NCBI GenBank assembly: GCA_023450745.1
Contig: JAEXGR010000027.1
Span: 4,121 to 68,120 of the forward strand
DNA from: Synergistota bacterium
GTDB taxonomy: Bacteria > Synergistota > Synergistia > Synergistales > Synergistaceae
Length of the DNA stretch: 64,000 nt
Reading direction: 5' to 3'
Shown here: positions 35,101 to 43,547 of the stretch, one piece after another
How positions within the stretch are numbered: position 1 is the first letter of the stretch
Layout of the letters: each line of letters starts with the position of its first letter
Translations under genes and position numbers: made by a program
The notes under the pieces: generated by a model
What the model saw: only the letters and a program-made list of their open reading frames with translations
Told to the model about the DNA's origin: nothing
Database searches by the model: none

Positions 35101-38100
35101 CCGGTGTTGTAATCGTGTCCGTTGACGGCAAATTTTGTTATATATCCGTCGGAATCGTCGTTGTAGAGCAGGTTCTGGTTCGCTCCGGACAACGTGCCGT
35201 GATGCCCGCTCACGGTGAGCGTCTTGTCCTCCGCCACGGTTCCCGTGTCGGGCGACGGGTTGCTGCCCGTCGCCGCATTGCTGCCCTTGATCGTGATGAC
35301 GATATCCTGCGTGTTGCTTGTATTGTTCGCGTTTATTCCGGAATCGTCCTTCGCCTGTACCTTGTAGGTGAGCGTCAGCGTTTCGTCTCCTTTGAGATAA
35401 TTGAATCGTTCGTCTCCGCTCTCAAAGGTCCAGGTGAGCTGGTGCGAACTGGTTCCGCTGTCGGTGGTGAAGGTCGTGTTGGTCAGCGTGAGCATATTGT
35501 AAAGCTCATCCCGCGTCGAGATAAGCCCGTCCGTATTACCGTCGATCGTGAAGTTCGTTATGTTGTTGGCGAGCTTTGTCACCGTTGTTTGATCTCCGAG
35601 GTCGATATCGGAGAAGGTGAGCGTGCCGGTTGCCTCCGGTACATTGGCAGAGGGGACGATGTTTCCCTCGGTCACATCCGCCGCGGCGCTGTCGCCGGGG
35701 GCGACGCTTATCGTCGGCCTGTCGTTCGTGCCGCCGATGTTTATCGTCAGCTTCTGCGTCGCCGTAAGGTCGCCGTCTGTCACGGTGACGGTGAACTCAT
35801 CCGCGAGTTTGCCGTCATGGCCGAGCTGCTGTATCTGAGCGGAATCGTTGTTAAGCGTGTAGGTGTAGCTCCCGTCCGCCTTTATGTGCAGCGTGCCGTA
35901 TTTGCCGGCGATGTCGGCGGCTGTTTCGCCGGCAGCGACAGCCGTATCTTCGGGTGCCGACGTCTCTTTCGCGGAGGTGATCCGCCATTCGTCCTTGCCA
36001 TTATAGTCGGCGTCGGTGTCGGCGTCAGTGATGACGCTCTTGAGGGTGGTTTCAACAGTCGGTATCGTCCCATTAAGCAGGCCGTTGTCCTCTGTCACGG
36101 AATTCGTATCGTCAGCCAGCACCGGCGCGCTGTTGGTGCCGGTGATGGTGATCGTTATCTCGTGGGTGTCGCTGTCGTTCGCCATGCCAGAGTCGTCCGT
36201 TGATTTCACGGTGTATGTGAGTATAAGCGTTTCATCCTTAGCGAGGAAGTCGAAGTTCTCCGCGCCGGAATCGAATGTCCAGTTGATCTTCCCCGTCGTC
36301 TGCGAATCGTCGAGTGAGCCGTTCGTCAGCGTCAGCATCTGCTTTAAAGTTTCGTCAGAGGGCAGAGTTCCGCCGTATGTGCCGCCCGTGGTTATCGTGT
36401 CGGCCTTCACCGTCCCTACCGTATCGTTGAGGTCGATGTCGGTGAGCGTCAGCGTGCCGGACTCCGTGAGGGAGGCGTTAGTTTCCGTGAGCGCGGCGCT
36501 GTCATGATCCGTTCCCGTCAGAGAGATGACGGGCTTGTCGTTTGTGCCGGTGATGGTGATCGTCAGCGTCTCGGTAGCGGTTGCGCCGTGTTCGTCGGTG
36601 ATCTGGACGTCGAAGGTATCGGTGACAGTCTGGCCGACGCGCAGAGCCTGGACGTTGCCGGCGTCGTTGTTTAACTCGTAGGTGTAGCTGCCGTCGGCGT
36701 TGATTGTAACTTTTCCATACACGCCGTCAACGGCTGTGCCGACTGTAGCGCTGTCTCCGCCGACTTGCGAGACGGTGAGCGTGTGGTTGTTGTCGATGTC
36801 GCTGTCGTTTGCGAGGATGTTGCCGTCGGAGGTCGTGTGGCTTTCCGTCGTCGATATCCTGTCGTCCTCAACGACGGAGCCGATGTTGTTCTCTGCCGTC
36901 GGCGCGTCGTTGGTGCCGTGTACGGTGATGGTGATGTCCTGCGTCGTCTCGCCGCCGTGTCCGTCGCTGACGGTGACGGTGAAGACCTCGTCATGGCTCT
37001 CGCCCGCGGCAAGTTTTTGAACGTTGCTTCCGCCGTCGCCGTTTGTGCCGTTGTTCAAAGTGTATGTGTATGTGCCGTCTGCGTTGACCGTGATACTGCC
37101 GTAGGCGCCGTTTATTGTTTGTCCGACCTTGGCCGCCTCGCCGTTTATGGCGCTTATCGTGTGCGTGTCGCTTGCGTCAAGGTCGGTCGTGTGTTCCGTG
37201 ATGACGTTGCCGGAGGCGGTAAGCGAATCCGTTGTTGACGGGGTGGTGTCAGCGTCCTCCGTTACATCGCCGGTGATCGCCGTCACGACGGGCGCGTCGT
37301 TGGTGCCGGTGATGGTGATCGTCACCGCCGCTTCTTCGTAGTTGCCGGCGGCGGTCTCCACTTTATATGTGTAGGTGTCGGTGGTCGTTTCACCTTCGGC
37401 GAGGTAGCCTATCGTCGGCGTGTATTTGACCGTGCCGCCCGGGTTGATAGAGACCGTGCCTTTTTCTCCCTGCGTCGCTTCGACGACTTTCGCGCCGGGG
37501 AGGTCGGCGAATTTGTCGTTGGCCAGCACGTCGGTATCGACGTGGGAGTTTTCCGTCACCGAGTCGCTGTCGTTTACGGTGTCCGCGACGGGGTTCACCG
37601 TGACGTTGATTTCGCTTTCGTATGTTCGCCCCGACTGGTCGGTTATGGTGACGGTAATTTTGTCGCCGCCATGGTAATCGGCGTTCGGCGTGTAGGTTAT
37701 TTTGCCGTCGGTTATCTGTACGGCGCCGCGGCCGGCCTCCGCGTCGACGACGATGAGCTTGGCTCCCGCGGGGATGCTGAAGTTTTCCAGCGGGTCTACG
37801 GTTACCGGCGTGTCTTCATCGGTGACGGCGCTGGTATTCGCCGGCTCGGGAACGGGAGGCTCTTGTTCCGCGGGGCGCTCCGGCTCGAAGGGACGGCTGT
37901 CGCCGCCGCGCCCGCCGTCGAAGGGAAAGCGCGGGTCGTGGCAGCTCTGTATTTCCTGGGCGATCTCCACGTTGTAGCCGTACTTTATCCGCGGGTTCAG
38001 CGAGGCGCGTCCGGCGATTTCTTCGGTGACGTTTACGTCGCGCGCGTAGCGGAGGTTAATGTCCTGGCTGTATTTTGTGCGGGGAGGCTCGATGAAGGCG

Positions 38101-38438
38101 TGCATTTCGCTGTCGCTGTCTCCGGCGCTGTCCGAGGGCGAGGTTCTTTGCTCGTCGTCGGGGAAGGGGGCCTGTAAGCCGTCCGCCCGCGCGCCGTCGG
38201 GAGTTTCCGCCGGCGCGGCAAGCACAGGCGGCAGGCTTTGCGGGAGCACAGCGCTTGCGTTTTCTCCAAGTTCCAGTAGCTGGCCGCCGGCGTCTTCAAA
38301 ACGCACGGAGGCTCCGGCCTCTGTGATGATCTGGTCGCCGCTTTCTACGATGTCTCCGGCTTTCAGCCGGATTTTTTCTCCGTCCGCGCTCAGCCGGAAG
38401 ACGGCGCCCGCGGTTTTCGTAATTATATATTGTGCCAT
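29112..38438 (-). CDS. Giant VCBS/cadherin-like repeat adhesin, type I secretion substrate
   Basis: 3108 residues, last gene of the tolC-ABC-HlyD operon. Residues 1-70 form a small module (R-L-K-A-G-D-I-V-E-S-G-D-Q-I-I-T) like the retention module of LapA-type adhesins. Residues ~200-1080 hold about six VCBS/cadherin-like repeats separated by G-T-N-D-A-P or G-T-N-D-(K/R)-P linkers. Residues ~1080-2650 hold further Ig-like repeats rich in Asp, Thr and Gly. The C-terminal ~450 residues contain three 'D-x-x-x-x-x-H-S-L-(T/E)-N-(V/L)-T-A-(D/K)-x-V' blocks and one G-G-D-G-S-Y-D-G-G-D-G calcium-type turn, typical ahead of an uncleaved C-terminal secretion signal. There is no N-terminal signal peptide and no dibasic LapG-like T-A-A-G site. 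An unusual Ala-rich hydrophobic stretch lies near residues 2805-2828. AGAGGA lies ten bases before the ATG. Likely role: surface adhesion or biofilm. Confidence 0.85.
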   Translation of the reverse strand: MAQYIITKTAGAVFRLSADGEKIRLKAGDIVESGDQIITEAGASVRFEDAGGQLLELGENASAVLPQSLPPVLAAPAETPDGARADGLQAPFPDDEQRTSPSDSAGDSDSEMHAFIEPPRTKYSQDINLRYARDVNVTEEIAGRASLNPRIKYGYNVEIAQEIQSCHDPRFPFDGGRGGDSRPFEPERPAEQEPPVPEPANTSAVTDEDTPVTVDPLENFSIPAGAKLIVVDAEAGRGAVQITDGKITYTPNADYHGGDKITVTITDQSGRTYESEINVTVNPVADTVNDSDSVTENSHVDTDVLANDKFADLPGAKVVEATQGEKGTVSINPGGTVKYTPTIGYLAEGETTTDTYTYKVETAAGNYEEAAVTITITGTNDAPVVTAITGDVTEDADTTPSTTDSLTASGNVITEHTTDLDASDTHTISAINGEAAKVGQTINGAYGSITVNADGTYTYTLNNGTNGDGGSNVQKLAAGESHDEVFTVTVSDGHGGETTQDITITVHGTNDAPTAENNIGSVVEDDRISTTESHTTSDGNILANDSDIDNNHTLTVSQVGGDSATVGTAVDGVYGKVTINADGSYTYELNNDAGNVQALRVGQTVTDTFDVQITDEHGATATETLTITITGTNDKPVISLTGTDHDSAALTETNASLTESGTLTLTDIDLNDTVGTVKADTITTGGTYGGTLPSDETLKQMLTLTNGSLDDSQTTGKINWTFDSGAENFDFLAKDETLILTYTVKSTDDSGMANDSDTHEITITITGTNSAPVLADDTNSVTEDNGLLNGTIPTVETTLKSVITDADTDADYNGKDEWRITSAKETSAPEDTAVAAGETAADIAGKYGTLHIKADGSYTYTLNNDSAQIQQLGHDGKLADEFTVTVTDGDLTATQKLTINIGGTNDRPTISVAPGDSAAADVTEGNIVPSANVPEATGTLTFSDIDLGDQTTVTKLANNITNFTIDGNTDGLISTRDELYNMLTLTNTTFTTDSGTSSHQLTWTFESGDERFNYLKGDETLTLTYKVQAKDDSGINANNTSNTQDIVITIKGSNAATGSNPSPDTGTVAEDKTLTVSGHHGTLSGANQNLLYNDDSDGYITKFAVNGHDYNTGGKTAIYADDGTTKLGDITIQANGNYTFTPVKNYSGPVPQITYTTSDGETSTLGITVTPVADKPTWTTPTSSGTEDTKIAMNLKLPTITDDIDRNGDSTTGDHPERLGYITLENIGKATVYKGDTALTATGGKITIAIVNSSSNLDTSLHYTGLDISGADIVKLTQTEFEALTIRQEAESGKNITGLKLSVTSYETNDNGTQLIVDGKPVSATDTKTFAVDVLAVTDATPTITLGGSTAEPTETQLQNAIDNDYITITDRQGTATGTISAQTEGGSGMIVIEEDCTMKIDADYLKASVTSADTDGSEKYVVTVSGLAAGSVVNGVTAGTDGTVTLTAETSVTSDSIDIFTDGLKITPPENFSGKMDGVTIRVETYDTDGDSTGEIARNTAEMILPVLVVTPVPDGVDTIAVTQAIGNEDTPIALHIKPSCSDGSETFNVKIEDIPRGSEITYDGNSVYSIDDETGSVTINGFDSTKTLTITPPPDSNVDFKLAVTAQTVESNNKTSKWSDNVELAVTVHSVADPVTISSEQLTYTETQAEADEIKLGKLIVKADDNVDNSEQVTLTVTGLAPEFTLDGSAVEFKGGEGANRVWLITMDQGNIANTNAYIKTPENFSGEITFKVQATNTDSTLDGTPDSNTVTSEVTDVAITVTPTPEATVNLSGAADEDALQRLSFAIQHENGDTDETLEAIYIKAMEVGPGYDKNFSVLYSKDGGTTTMTLQQAASGTDSGVTKETIDGIEYYKIVSDDGKDINKIFVKGDVNYSGTGGEGDSLAIKYAITDEKYTGEGTSTTSTPVTVISGETAYKITFKPVTDPTTMKAVGAGDITVDADGGITLSGTTVTVGAGNADSFSVDVTVNAPDDTDGSEHFIKLIIDGVPDGISVNGATYLGDSGAVAGTGRWLLTVDAGKAFDSSHASFTTTLDFTIGRGNPNIWGLNGEDAVKVTVTAVSQDEMGSMKGDEAISSTSAEFGVKINFSGSGPAEDIPAPRITLTAGDGTTEDATECSLGDFIKAEYQIDADKSQGHTEYRFSFEINGLPAGTVVSGDAVTGGSVTITADGTVTVSGFGDDAAMQSVLDNIKVTLPPNYNNNSDGNTEDGMNLNVTWHTKGWDMNSDGEVPTGTGDMAVVPEVTPVTDPMEITIVPASGMIEENQPGDGNAFSFTVSIGAGNDGNYGSVLHEGKLFLKLDGAQENDTITYGGKPYALTTVAEGDYRGIAAGKYYVIEGVSAGDELALTYQPADYHSGNITVTALIVSQETRAANEIAASGNSELTVNPVNSEYNFTVADTEANENGEAALILTPPTQGSFDNDGSEKIYSVVLSGVDADHSDNFIVKYTADEVEKTAAKVAAGTDDDGKQLYEWVLSTDSAGKLPTNIKITGLNHYSGTQDLTMTVVTGETALGTGRENTDRFLLTFHPTADGFSDFTPTLTFGNAGEYIDLNLNAMVNDTSGTGHETATVTLSGLGDGASFFIAHDINGDGTVDSYESVTTAYEEGKYTISGIALDKINDIKILSPNVGKTHVTVDAWTVEPGAQSGYEESTHILENTGHFGDKFDITVSASAPTTGDDRLIYGGDGSYDGGDGTDTLYLANFREEANSGKNDIDFTATTTIKNIEIIDMSDGAHSLTNVTADAVKNMTGDENTLRIMGGNDDTLALSDGWTKGGNTSEGWRTYTNGEATINVDGGVNVTINGIASMSLMTAMAFAPLAAAAAEPIIVPDDAGSFDYGDYGSPLSGAAESHVMTFDAGGLVDFSSLADAGQTFDTLNLSSAAAQEIYNVTPYSVYSVTGSEHTLEVTGGAEDAFNTAHSQEFSWNAPALSVDGSHYVYTATGDFDRDAATPDETVTLNVAREIYDDTLAYDAGTMNDGGLGDDTLTFGHADSTIDFSGGAANRIANIERFDLGGGDHSLENLTAKDVFEMTDARNTLTINGDHADRVTLSDVLDDAADGMWEASPIHGTENGVGYSFYIGAYEGQTVTLKIEDEIIQQLTTHTKG

Positions 38439-38454
38439 TTTGACATCTTCCTCT

Positions 38455-39873
38455 CTAATGTTCTCTGAAAGCCTTTTCTTTGGCGCGGAAGAGCGGCCGC
38501 AAGAGGTAGGTCAGTATTGTGCGTTTCCCAGTGATGATGTCGACCTGCGCGACCATTCCCGGCAGTATCGGGCGGTCGGGGCCGAAGTCGGTTTCTTTGG
38601 TCCTGATGCGGACGGTGTAGTAGGTGCCGCCTTTTTCGTCGGTGATGGTGTCCGGGCCGATGTATTCCACGACGCCGTCCAGCCCGCCGTAGACGGCGTA
38701 TTCGTAGGCGGTGACTTTGACGACGACCGGCAGGCCGGGGCGGACGAAGGCCCTGTCGTTGGGCGCGAGGCGCGCTTCTACGACGAGCGCGTCCTGGTCG
38801 GAGACAATTTCGGCCACTGCGCCGCCCGGCATGATGACGGCCCCTTTTGAGTTCACAAAGAGCCGCTTGATCGTGCCGCTGATGGGGGCTTTTATTTCCG
38901 CCTGCGAGACGCGGTCGATGAGGGCTTTGTTTCCCTCTTCAAGGCTTTCCAGTTCGCGCAGGGTGGCGGTAAGTTCGCCGCGCCAGTTGTTTATGTAGCG
39001 TAGTTCCGTCTCTTTTATTTGTCCCTCGGCCTCCTGTATCGCGCCTTGGGTGCGCGTGATCTGCGCCCGCGCCTGGTTGCGGTCGGCCTTTGCGCGGGCG
39101 GCCTCTTTTTCCAGGCGGATTACTTCAAGCTCGGAGACGGCTCCCGAGGAGAGAAGCTGTTTTGTCGCGTGAAGTTCGTTTTCCGCCAATTCGCAGGCGC
39201 CGGTAAGCTGCGAGAGGCGCGCGTTGGCCTCTACCAGCTCCTGACGGCGCTGGAAGGCCTGGTCGCGCGCCACTTTGACGGCGGCGCGCATCTCTTCGAG
39301 GCTTGTCTGGTAGAGGCGGCGTTCGTGCTCGATGATGTTGGGCATCGACTCTGCCGCCTCCGGCGGCGCGGCGAAGGGGTTGCCCTGCGTCTGCGCTTCG
39401 AGGCGCGAGGCTTTGGCGGTGAGCGCCAGCAGCTGTGCGCTGCGTTCGCCGAGCGAGGAGGAGAAACGCGTTTGGTTTATTTTCACAAGGACGGCGTCTT
39501 TGGCGACCGCCTGCGATTCTTTCACAAGTATCTCTTCCACCATGCCGCCGTCGATCGCCTGTACCATCTGGGCGCCGGAGGTGGGGATGGCTTTGCCGCT
39601 GCCGGTGACGACTTCTTCGACTTTCGCGACGGACGTCCAGAGCAGCAGCGCGAGGAAGGCCGCGAGGACGATGTAGAGGACGGCCCTGGCTTTGAGCGGG
39701 CGTTCTTCCGCCTCGGCCCAGGCGGCGTCGCTGGCCCAGTCGCCGGCACGGCGCGTATTTTCTTTGAAGAGGAGGCCGAAGACGCGGCGTGTGACGCCGC
39801 CGCCGAAGCTTTCCAGCTTTGCGATGGCTTTTCCCGTTTTTTCGAAGCTCTCTTTATTCATGGGCTCTATCAT
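38455..39873 (-). CDS. HlyD/LapC-family periplasmic adaptor of type I secretion
   Basis: About 472 residues. This membrane-fusion protein links the inner-membrane ABC exporter to TolC. A short cytoplasmic N-terminus (about 65 residues) precedes one membrane helix (A-V-L-Y-I-V-L-A-A-F-L-A-L-L-L-W). Then come the biotinyl-lipoyl-like motif (G-S-G-K-A-I-P ... V-Q-A-I-D-G-G-M-V-E-E-I-L-V-K-E), a long coiled-coil hairpin rich in Ala, Glu and Arg, and the beta-barrel domain with 'I-K-A-P-I-S-G-T-I'. ATG 39873 is preferred: it overlaps the ABC gene's stop and GGGAGGG lies about ten bases upstream. An in-frame TTG one codon earlier is possible. Confidence 0.93.
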   Translation of the reverse strand: MIEPMNKESFEKTGKAIAKLESFGGGVTRRVFGLLFKENTRRAGDWASDAAWAEAEERPLKARAVLYIVLAAFLALLLWTSVAKVEEVVTGSGKAIPTSGAQMVQAIDGGMVEEILVKESQAVAKDAVLVKINQTRFSSSLGERSAQLLALTAKASRLEAQTQGNPFAAPPEAAESMPNIIEHERRLYQTSLEEMRAAVKVARDQAFQRRQELVEANARLSQLTGACELAENELHATKQLLSSGAVSELEVIRLEKEAARAKADRNQARAQITRTQGAIQEAEGQIKETELRYINNWRGELTATLRELESLEEGNKALIDRVSQAEIKAPISGTIKRLFVNSKGAVIMPGGAVAEIVSDQDALVVEARLAPNDRAFVRPGLPVVVKVTAYEYAVYGGLDGVVEYIGPDTITDEKGGTYYTVRIRTKETDFGPDRPILPGMVAQVDIITGKRTILTYLLRPLFRAKEKAFREH

Positions 39874-42071
39874 CAATACGCCCTCCCAATCGTTCCCTCT
39901 TTGAGGGCCGCGAGGATCTTGTCTTTGGGGCCGTCCGCCGCGATCCTGCCTCCGTCAAGGACGATGATTCTCTCCGCGAGGTCGAGCAGCGCGGTGCGGT
40001 GGGTGACGAGGAGCAGCGTCTTGTCTCTCGCGAAGATCTTAAGGTTGTGGCGCACGCGATCTTCGCTCGCCGAGTCCATCGCCGAGGTCGGTTCGTCGAG
40101 CAGCAGCAGGGAGGGGGATTTGAGGACGGCGCGGGCGATCGCCACCGCCTGCCGCTGTCCGTTGGAGAGGTTTGCGCCGCGTTCGCCGACTTGCATGTCG
40201 AAGCCTTTGGGGTGGTTTCTGACGAGGGCGTCGACGCCGCTGATCTGCACCGCCTGGAGCAGCGCCTGGTCTGTAATGCAGGGGTTGCCCATCACGAGGT
40301 TGTCGCGCAGCGTTCCGTAGAAGAGCATTACCTCTTGCGGCACGACGCCGATGGCGCGGCGCAGCTCCGCGGGGTCTATCTGGCGGCTCTCGGTGCCGTC
40401 GATGAAGATTTCTCCCTCCGTCTGGCGGTATAGCTTGAGGATCAGCTTGAAGAGCGTGCTTTTGCCGGAGCCGATGGGGCCGACGATCGCCGCCTTTTCC
40501 CCGGCCCCGATGGTGAAGTTCAGCGCCGAGAGCGCCGGGCGTTCCTGAGCGGGGTAGGTGAAGCCGACATTTTTGAATTCGATTCCGCCCGCGATGTCGG
40601 GGCGGCTGAGGAATGCCGCGCCTCCGTCGTGCTCCGTTTCTTTGTTCATGATGTCGTCGAGCGCGGCGAGCGAACGCGAGGTGGAATAGTATTGCATGAG
40701 GAGCCCCGCGACGCGGCTGATGGGCATCATCGCGCGCGAGGAGAGCATGTAGGCGGCGATCAGCGAGCCCATGCTGATGGCGTTGGCGCGGATGAGGTAG
40801 ACGCCGATTACCATCGTCGCGATGGAGATGGTGACGTTGACCCATTGAGTCCAGTTGACGACGGCGGAGGAGAGCAGGCGCATTTTGACGTTGGCGGATT
40901 CAAGGTGCGCGACGGTCTTTTCCCAGCGGTTCTGGACGGTGCTTTCAAGGTTCTGCGTCTTGACGGCTTCGATCGCGACGAGGCTTTCGACCATGGTCGC
41001 GTTTTTCAGCGAACTTGCGCGGTTCGTCGTTTCGGAGAGCTCGCGCATCTGTTTTTGCACCATGACCGCCTCGGCGAGCACGAATATTCCGCCGAGGAGG
41101 ATGGGGACCGCGAGCGGCCAGGCGATGACCGCGATCACGATGATAAAAAATATCGAAAAGGGCAGGTCTACATAGGCGAATACCGTCGCCGAGGAGATGA
41201 AGCTGCGCACGCTGTCAAAGCCCTGGATGCTGTTGACCATGGAGCCGACGGAGGCGGGGCGCGCCTCGCTGCGCATGGCCAGCACCTGTTCCATCATGTC
41301 GGCGGAGAGGCGCGTGTTGGTGCGCGAGGCGGCGAGGTCTGTGAGGTAGCCGCGCGCCATGTGCAGCGCGAAGTCGGCCGTTATCATGATGAAGACGCCG
41401 ACGGCCATCACCCAGAGGGTCTCGACGGCGTTGTTGGGAACCACCCGGTTGTAGACGTTCATTACAAAGAGGGGCATCGCGAAGGCGAAGATGTTGCTGA
41501 GCAGCGAGGCGATGATTACGTCGCGGTAAATTTTTTTCTCCGCGGAGAGGGTCTCCCAGAACCAGTGGCCTTTGCGTTCCGGCGCGGTGTTTGTGCGTTC
41601 GTCGAATTTGAAGTGCGGTTTTAGGTAGATTACGTAGCCGGCGTAGGCGCCGCGCAGCGCTTTAAAGGAAAGCTCCGCCGTCCCCTCGTCCAGCTCTTGC
41701 GGGAAGATGACGGAGGCCTTTTCCGCGTCCGCGTCAAGCGAGGCGAGGACGCAGGCGCGGCTGCCGGAAAGTATCAAAATCGCGGGGCAGAGCAGGCCGT
41801 TTATCCGCTTCAGCGGGCTCTTTATGATCTTGCTTGCGAGTCCCGCCCGCTTCGCGGCGCGTGAGAAGAGCGCGGGGGAGAGTATCCCGTTTTCCAGCGG
41901 CAGCCCCGAGAGCAGCGCGTCGCACGAGATACGCCGCCCATGGAGCGCTGAAATCAGCGCTAGCGATGCGGCGAGCGGCCCGCCGGAGCGAGGGTCTCCC
42001 TCCCGCGGCGCGGCTGCCGTCTCTTGCGCGGACGGAGATGAATCCGCCCGAAGGTTATTTTGTTCCATCAT
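39873..42071 (-). CDS. Type I secretion ABC exporter (LapB-like) with degenerate C39 domain
   Basis: 732-residue inner-membrane permease/ATPase. The N-terminal ~140 residues align with a C39 peptidase-like domain, but the catalytic Asp-Cys-Gly is replaced (around R-S-G-G-P-L-A-A-S-L-A), as in exporters of large non-cleaved substrates. A six-helix membrane domain follows. The nucleotide-binding domain has Walker A G-P-I-G-S-G-K-S-T, signature L-S-N-G-Q-R-Q and Walker B L-L-L-L-D-E-P-T-S. It overlaps the tolC stop by 17 bases and the HlyD start, so the operon is translationally coupled. The expected substrate is the giant protein encoded two genes downstream. Confidence 0.93.
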   Translation of the reverse strand: MMEQNNLRADSSPSAQETAAAPREGDPRSGGPLAASLALISALHGRRISCDALLSGLPLENGILSPALFSRAAKRAGLASKIIKSPLKRINGLLCPAILILSGSRACVLASLDADAEKASVIFPQELDEGTAELSFKALRGAYAGYVIYLKPHFKFDERTNTAPERKGHWFWETLSAEKKIYRDVIIASLLSNIFAFAMPLFVMNVYNRVVPNNAVETLWVMAVGVFIMITADFALHMARGYLTDLAASRTNTRLSADMMEQVLAMRSEARPASVGSMVNSIQGFDSVRSFISSATVFAYVDLPFSIFFIIVIAVIAWPLAVPILLGGIFVLAEAVMVQKQMRELSETTNRASSLKNATMVESLVAIEAVKTQNLESTVQNRWEKTVAHLESANVKMRLLSSAVVNWTQWVNVTISIATMVIGVYLIRANAISMGSLIAAYMLSSRAMMPISRVAGLLMQYYSTSRSLAALDDIMNKETEHDGGAAFLSRPDIAGGIEFKNVGFTYPAQERPALSALNFTIGAGEKAAIVGPIGSGKSTLFKLILKLYRQTEGEIFIDGTESRQIDPAELRRAIGVVPQEVMLFYGTLRDNLVMGNPCITDQALLQAVQISGVDALVRNHPKGFDMQVGERGANLSNGQRQAVAIARAVLKSPSLLLLDEPTSAMDSASEDRVRHNLKIFARDKTLLLVTHRTALLDLAERIIVLDGGRIAADGPKDKILAALKEGTIGRAY

Positions 42072-43455
42072 TCTGTCTCTTTGCCAGTTCCTCTGCTATT
42101 TTGTCCATGTCTATCTTTGCCTCGGCGATCGTGGGCGCGGCGGGGAGCGCGATTGAAAGGTGGCTCAGCAGTGCGCCGGTCGCCGCGAGGTATTCCGCCT
42201 TCATGTTTTTGATGTTGTACCGCGCGTTCGCGTAGCTCATTTGCGCCTGGAAGTATTCGTTTTCCGCGTCGAGCAGGTCGAAGAGGCTGCGCCTCCCCGC
42301 CTCAAACTGCTTGGTATAGGCGACGCGCGTCACGCCGGCGGCCTTCATGTGCGTCTCAAGGTTCGGCAGCTGGGCCTCCGTGTTTTTGATGTCGTTGCGG
42401 GCGATGAGCGCCGACTGTACGACGTCGCGCTCCAGCTTGTTGTAGAGTTCTTCTGATTCTTTGTACTGTTCGATGGCCTTTTTGATGTTCTCTTTATCCA
42501 GGCCGCCGTTATAAAGGTTCCAGTGGAGGACGAGCTCGACGAAGGCCTTGTCTTTGCGGCCCTCGGAACCGTCTTCGTCGTGGTTCAGGTACGTTCCCGC
42601 GCGCACGTCCACCTTCGGGCGCATGCGCGAAGCCTGCTCGCCGACGACGTGGCGCATCGATTCCGCGTTTTCAGCGTAGGAGATGAGCTGATAGTTGCCC
42701 GCGAGCGCCGCCTTGCGGCTCTCCTGCGGCAGCGCCGGCAGCGTGACCTCTATCGCGTGGTTCTCCAGGTTAGCCGCCGGTGCCTCTCCGACGATGCGTA
42801 TGTACTGCGTCTCGGCGTCGTGCAGATTGCTCTCTTCCGTGATGAGGTTGACCCGCGCGAGCGCGACGCGGCCGTAAGCCGTGTCGTAGTTGACGGAGCT
42901 GTCCACCCCCGCCTTTGTGCGCTGTTTGACTTTTTTGAGTACCTCTTCATGATGTCCGAGGTTTTCCCGCGCGAGCGCCACCAGCTCGCGGTAGCGGACG
43001 ACGTCCTGATGCGAGTGGAAGGCGGCGTAGCCGACCTGTTCCATCGTCGAGAGCAGGTCGAAGTAACGCATATTCTTCGCGTATTTGTAGCGTTTTACGG
43101 AGCTGTTGGTGAGGCTGCCGTCGTATATCGGCTGTGTCGCGACGGCGGAGACTCCGTCGTAGTCGTGGTTAAACATGTTATAGAGGGTGTACCGGTATCC
43201 GCTGCCGTCCAGGTTATAACGCCCGATGCCCGCGTAGACGTCCAGCTTTGGACGGTAGCCGGAATAGGAGCCTTCAAGGTCGTGCCGCGAGGCGCCGTAG
43301 GCGTGCAGCTTGCCCCGCACCTCGGGGTAACTTTCCAACGCGCGCGCTATTGTCTGCTCAGCGGTTACGGGAGCGCCCCCGTCAGCGGCCGCCGGCTGCG
43401 GCGCCGCGGCGGGGAGCATGAGAAATGCCAACATCAGAACAAATATTTTTTTCAA
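42055..43455 (-). CDS. TolC-like outer-membrane efflux channel
   Basis: 466 residues with an N-terminal signal peptide (M-K-K-I-F-V-L-M-L-A-F-L-M-L-P-A-A-A-P, cleavage likely near A-A-A-D). The rest shows the internal duplication and alternating Ala/Glu/Leu helices of the outer-membrane efflux protein family, with 'T-A-E-Q-T-I-A-R-A-L-E-S-Y-P-E-V' after the signal and a late 'F-E-A-G-R-R-S-L-F-D-L-L-D-A-E-N-E-Y' block typical of TolC proteins in type I systems. It is the first gene of the operon. Its presence supports an outer membrane in this host. The start codon (TTG, complement of 43453-43455) is preceded by AGGTGG. Confidence 0.92.
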   Translation of the reverse strand: MKKIFVLMLAFLMLPAAAPQPAAADGGAPVTAEQTIARALESYPEVRGKLHAYGASRHDLEGSYSGYRPKLDVYAGIGRYNLDGSGYRYTLYNMFNHDYDGVSAVATQPIYDGSLTNSSVKRYKYAKNMRYFDLLSTMEQVGYAAFHSHQDVVRYRELVALARENLGHHEEVLKKVKQRTKAGVDSSVNYDTAYGRVALARVNLITEESNLHDAETQYIRIVGEAPAANLENHAIEVTLPALPQESRKAALAGNYQLISYAENAESMRHVVGEQASRMRPKVDVRAGTYLNHDEDGSEGRKDKAFVELVLHWNLYNGGLDKENIKKAIEQYKESEELYNKLERDVVQSALIARNDIKNTEAQLPNLETHMKAAGVTRVAYTKQFEAGRRSLFDLLDAENEYFQAQMSYANARYNIKNMKAEYLAATGALLSHLSIALPAAPTIAEAKIDMDKIAEELAKRQNDGTK

Positions 43456-43473
43456 CTAATCCACCTGCTTCTT

Positions 43474-43522
43474 AAATAATATAAAAACGCCCGACCCGCG
43501 GCATGGCCGCTGGTCGGGCGTT
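43474..43522 (-). terminator. Terminator-like hairpin in the leader of the type I secretion operon
   Basis: On the minus strand an 11-bp stem (AACGCCCGACC paired with its complement), one mismatch and a further 5-bp GCCGC/GCGGC stem close an ATG loop, followed by T5 and an AT-rich tail. It lies between the promoter (43548-43576) and tolC. CTGTC-TTTATT-GACAG (43523-43538) sits beside it. No gene upstream on this strand needs a terminator here, so attenuation is a reasonable inference. Confidence 0.65.
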
Positions 43523-43547
43523 CTGTCTTTATTGACAGCTCGGAAGT

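Noticed and set aside
29112..38438. Calling the giant protein an RTX toxin
   Set aside because: Only one calcium-type nonapeptide-like turn is visible and no toxin domain. The repeats are VCBS/cadherin/Ig-like, so adhesin is the better call.
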